Under the pieces are notes generated by a model, which made no database searches, was not told the DNA's origin, and saw only the letters and a list, made by a program, of their open reading frames with translations. DNA of 7,644 bases from Clostridia bacterium (GTDB lineage Bacteria; Bacillota_A; Clostridia; Peptostreptococcales; Anaerovoracaceae). A program made the position numbers and the translations under genes. The DNA lies in assembly GCA_024403175.1 (NCBI GenBank), contig JAKSSI010000060.1, positions 1 to 7,644 on the forward strand, read 5' to 3'. Shown here one piece after another: positions 7,166 to 7,644 of this stretch (positions are counted from its first letter, which is position 1; each line of letters begins with the position of its first letter).

Positions 7166-7644
7166 ATGTCCCCAATGTTACAATTCGAACAACCAGTAGA
7201 TTCTCCTGCAAACATTAAAGTTGTAGGTATTGGCGGTGCAGGTTGCAATGCCGTAAACCGCATGATTGATGCAAATCTCCAGGGCATTAGTTTTATTGCT
7301 GTAAACACAGATAAGCAGGCTTTGAAGAACTCAAAAGCTGAAACAACAATTCAGATAGGTGAAAAGCTCACAAAGGGCCTCGGTGCAGGCGGAAATCCTG
7401 AAGTAGGACAGAAATCTGCAGAAGAAAGCCTTGAAAATATTGAAAAGTACCTTGAAGGTTCAGATATGGTATTTATTACAGCCGGCATGGGCGGCGGTAC
7501 AGGAACAGGTGCAGCTCCAATTATTGCAAGAACTGCAAAGTCTTCTGGCGCTCTTACTGTTGGTGTAGTTACAAAGCCATTCACATTCGAAGGAAAGAAG
7601 AGAAAGGAACACGCAGATCTTGGTATCAAGTTCCTTAAGAACTA
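7166..7644 (+). CDS. ftsZ: Cell division protein FtsZ, N-terminal part (3' end outside window)
   Basis: FtsZ is the tubulin-like GTPase that polymerises into the cytokinetic ring and recruits the divisome. The frame is open from 7166 to the window end, giving 159 residues of an expected 350-400. After a short variable N-terminus (about 15 residues) come [18 protein letters not shown] (17-34), VNTDKQAL (47-54), [20 protein letters not shown] (62-81), the strand [11 protein letters not shown] and the tubulin signature GGGTGTG (109-115) that binds GTP phosphates, then [10 protein letters not shown] and [12 protein letters not shown] (132-143). It has its own promoter region and ribosome binding site after the ftsQ terminator. 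No ftsA lies between ftsQ and ftsZ, so the membrane anchor (FtsA, SepF or other) must be encoded elsewhere. Confidence 0.97.
   Translation, partial: MSPMLQFEQPVDSPANIKVVGIGGAGCNAVNRMIDANLQGISFIAVNTDKQALKNSKAETTIQIGEKLTKGLGAGGNPEVGQKSAEESLENIEKYLEGSDMVFITAGMGGGTGTGAAPIIARTAKSSGALTVGVVTKPFTFEGKKRKEHADLGIKFLKN

Noticed and set aside
1..7644. Undescribed system, mobile element, CRISPR array, tRNA or other RNA gene
   Set aside because: Nearly all of the window is accounted for by conserved dcw genes with tiny gaps. The one gap over 100 bases (7047-7165) holds a terminator and promoter. No repeats, integrase-like frames or cloverleaf-like sequence were seen.

Overview
The window is a 7.6 kb stretch of a division and cell wall (dcw) cluster with every gene on the + strand. 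Order: end of a PASTA-domain penicillin-binding protein, murF, mraY, murD, ftsW, murG, ftsQ, then a terminator and promoter, then the start of ftsZ. It looks like a low-to-moderate GC Firmicute, most likely a member of Clostridia (Lachnospiraceae-like). The reasons are the PASTA tail on the cluster PBP, AGA-dominated arginine codons, an AGGAGG ribosome binding site on ftsZ, the MurD C-terminal motif SPACASWGM, and ftsQ followed directly by ftsZ without ftsA. The family-level placement is inference, not proof.

Positions 1-7046 behave as one tightly packed transcription unit. Junctions are 1-base overlaps (TAATG twice, TAGTG once), a 4-base overlap (ATGA), a 4-base gap and a zero-base gap. Shine-Dalgarno sequences inside the unit are mostly weak or missing, which suggests translational coupling. 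A strong intrinsic terminator at about 7065-7096 closes the unit. FtsZ has its own promoter region and a strong ribosome binding site.

The genes form one pathway. MurD adds D-Glu to UDP-MurNAc-L-Ala. MurF adds D-Ala-D-Ala to the UDP-MurNAc-tripeptide. MraY moves the pentapeptide precursor onto undecaprenyl phosphate (lipid I), and MurG adds GlcNAc (lipid II). FtsW polymerises lipid II at the septum with its partner class B PBP, probably the gene truncated at the left edge. FtsQ/DivIB tethers the divisome and FtsZ forms the ring that places it. MurC and MurE are not encoded here; murE is missing from its common place between the PBP gene and murF.

The main anomaly is in murF. Its reading frame is broken near 1342, inside the C-terminal domain, and the rest of the protein continues in another frame. 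Conserved spacing fits a net loss of two bases, either a real mutation or a sequence error. I found no undescribed system, mobile element, CRISPR array or RNA gene.
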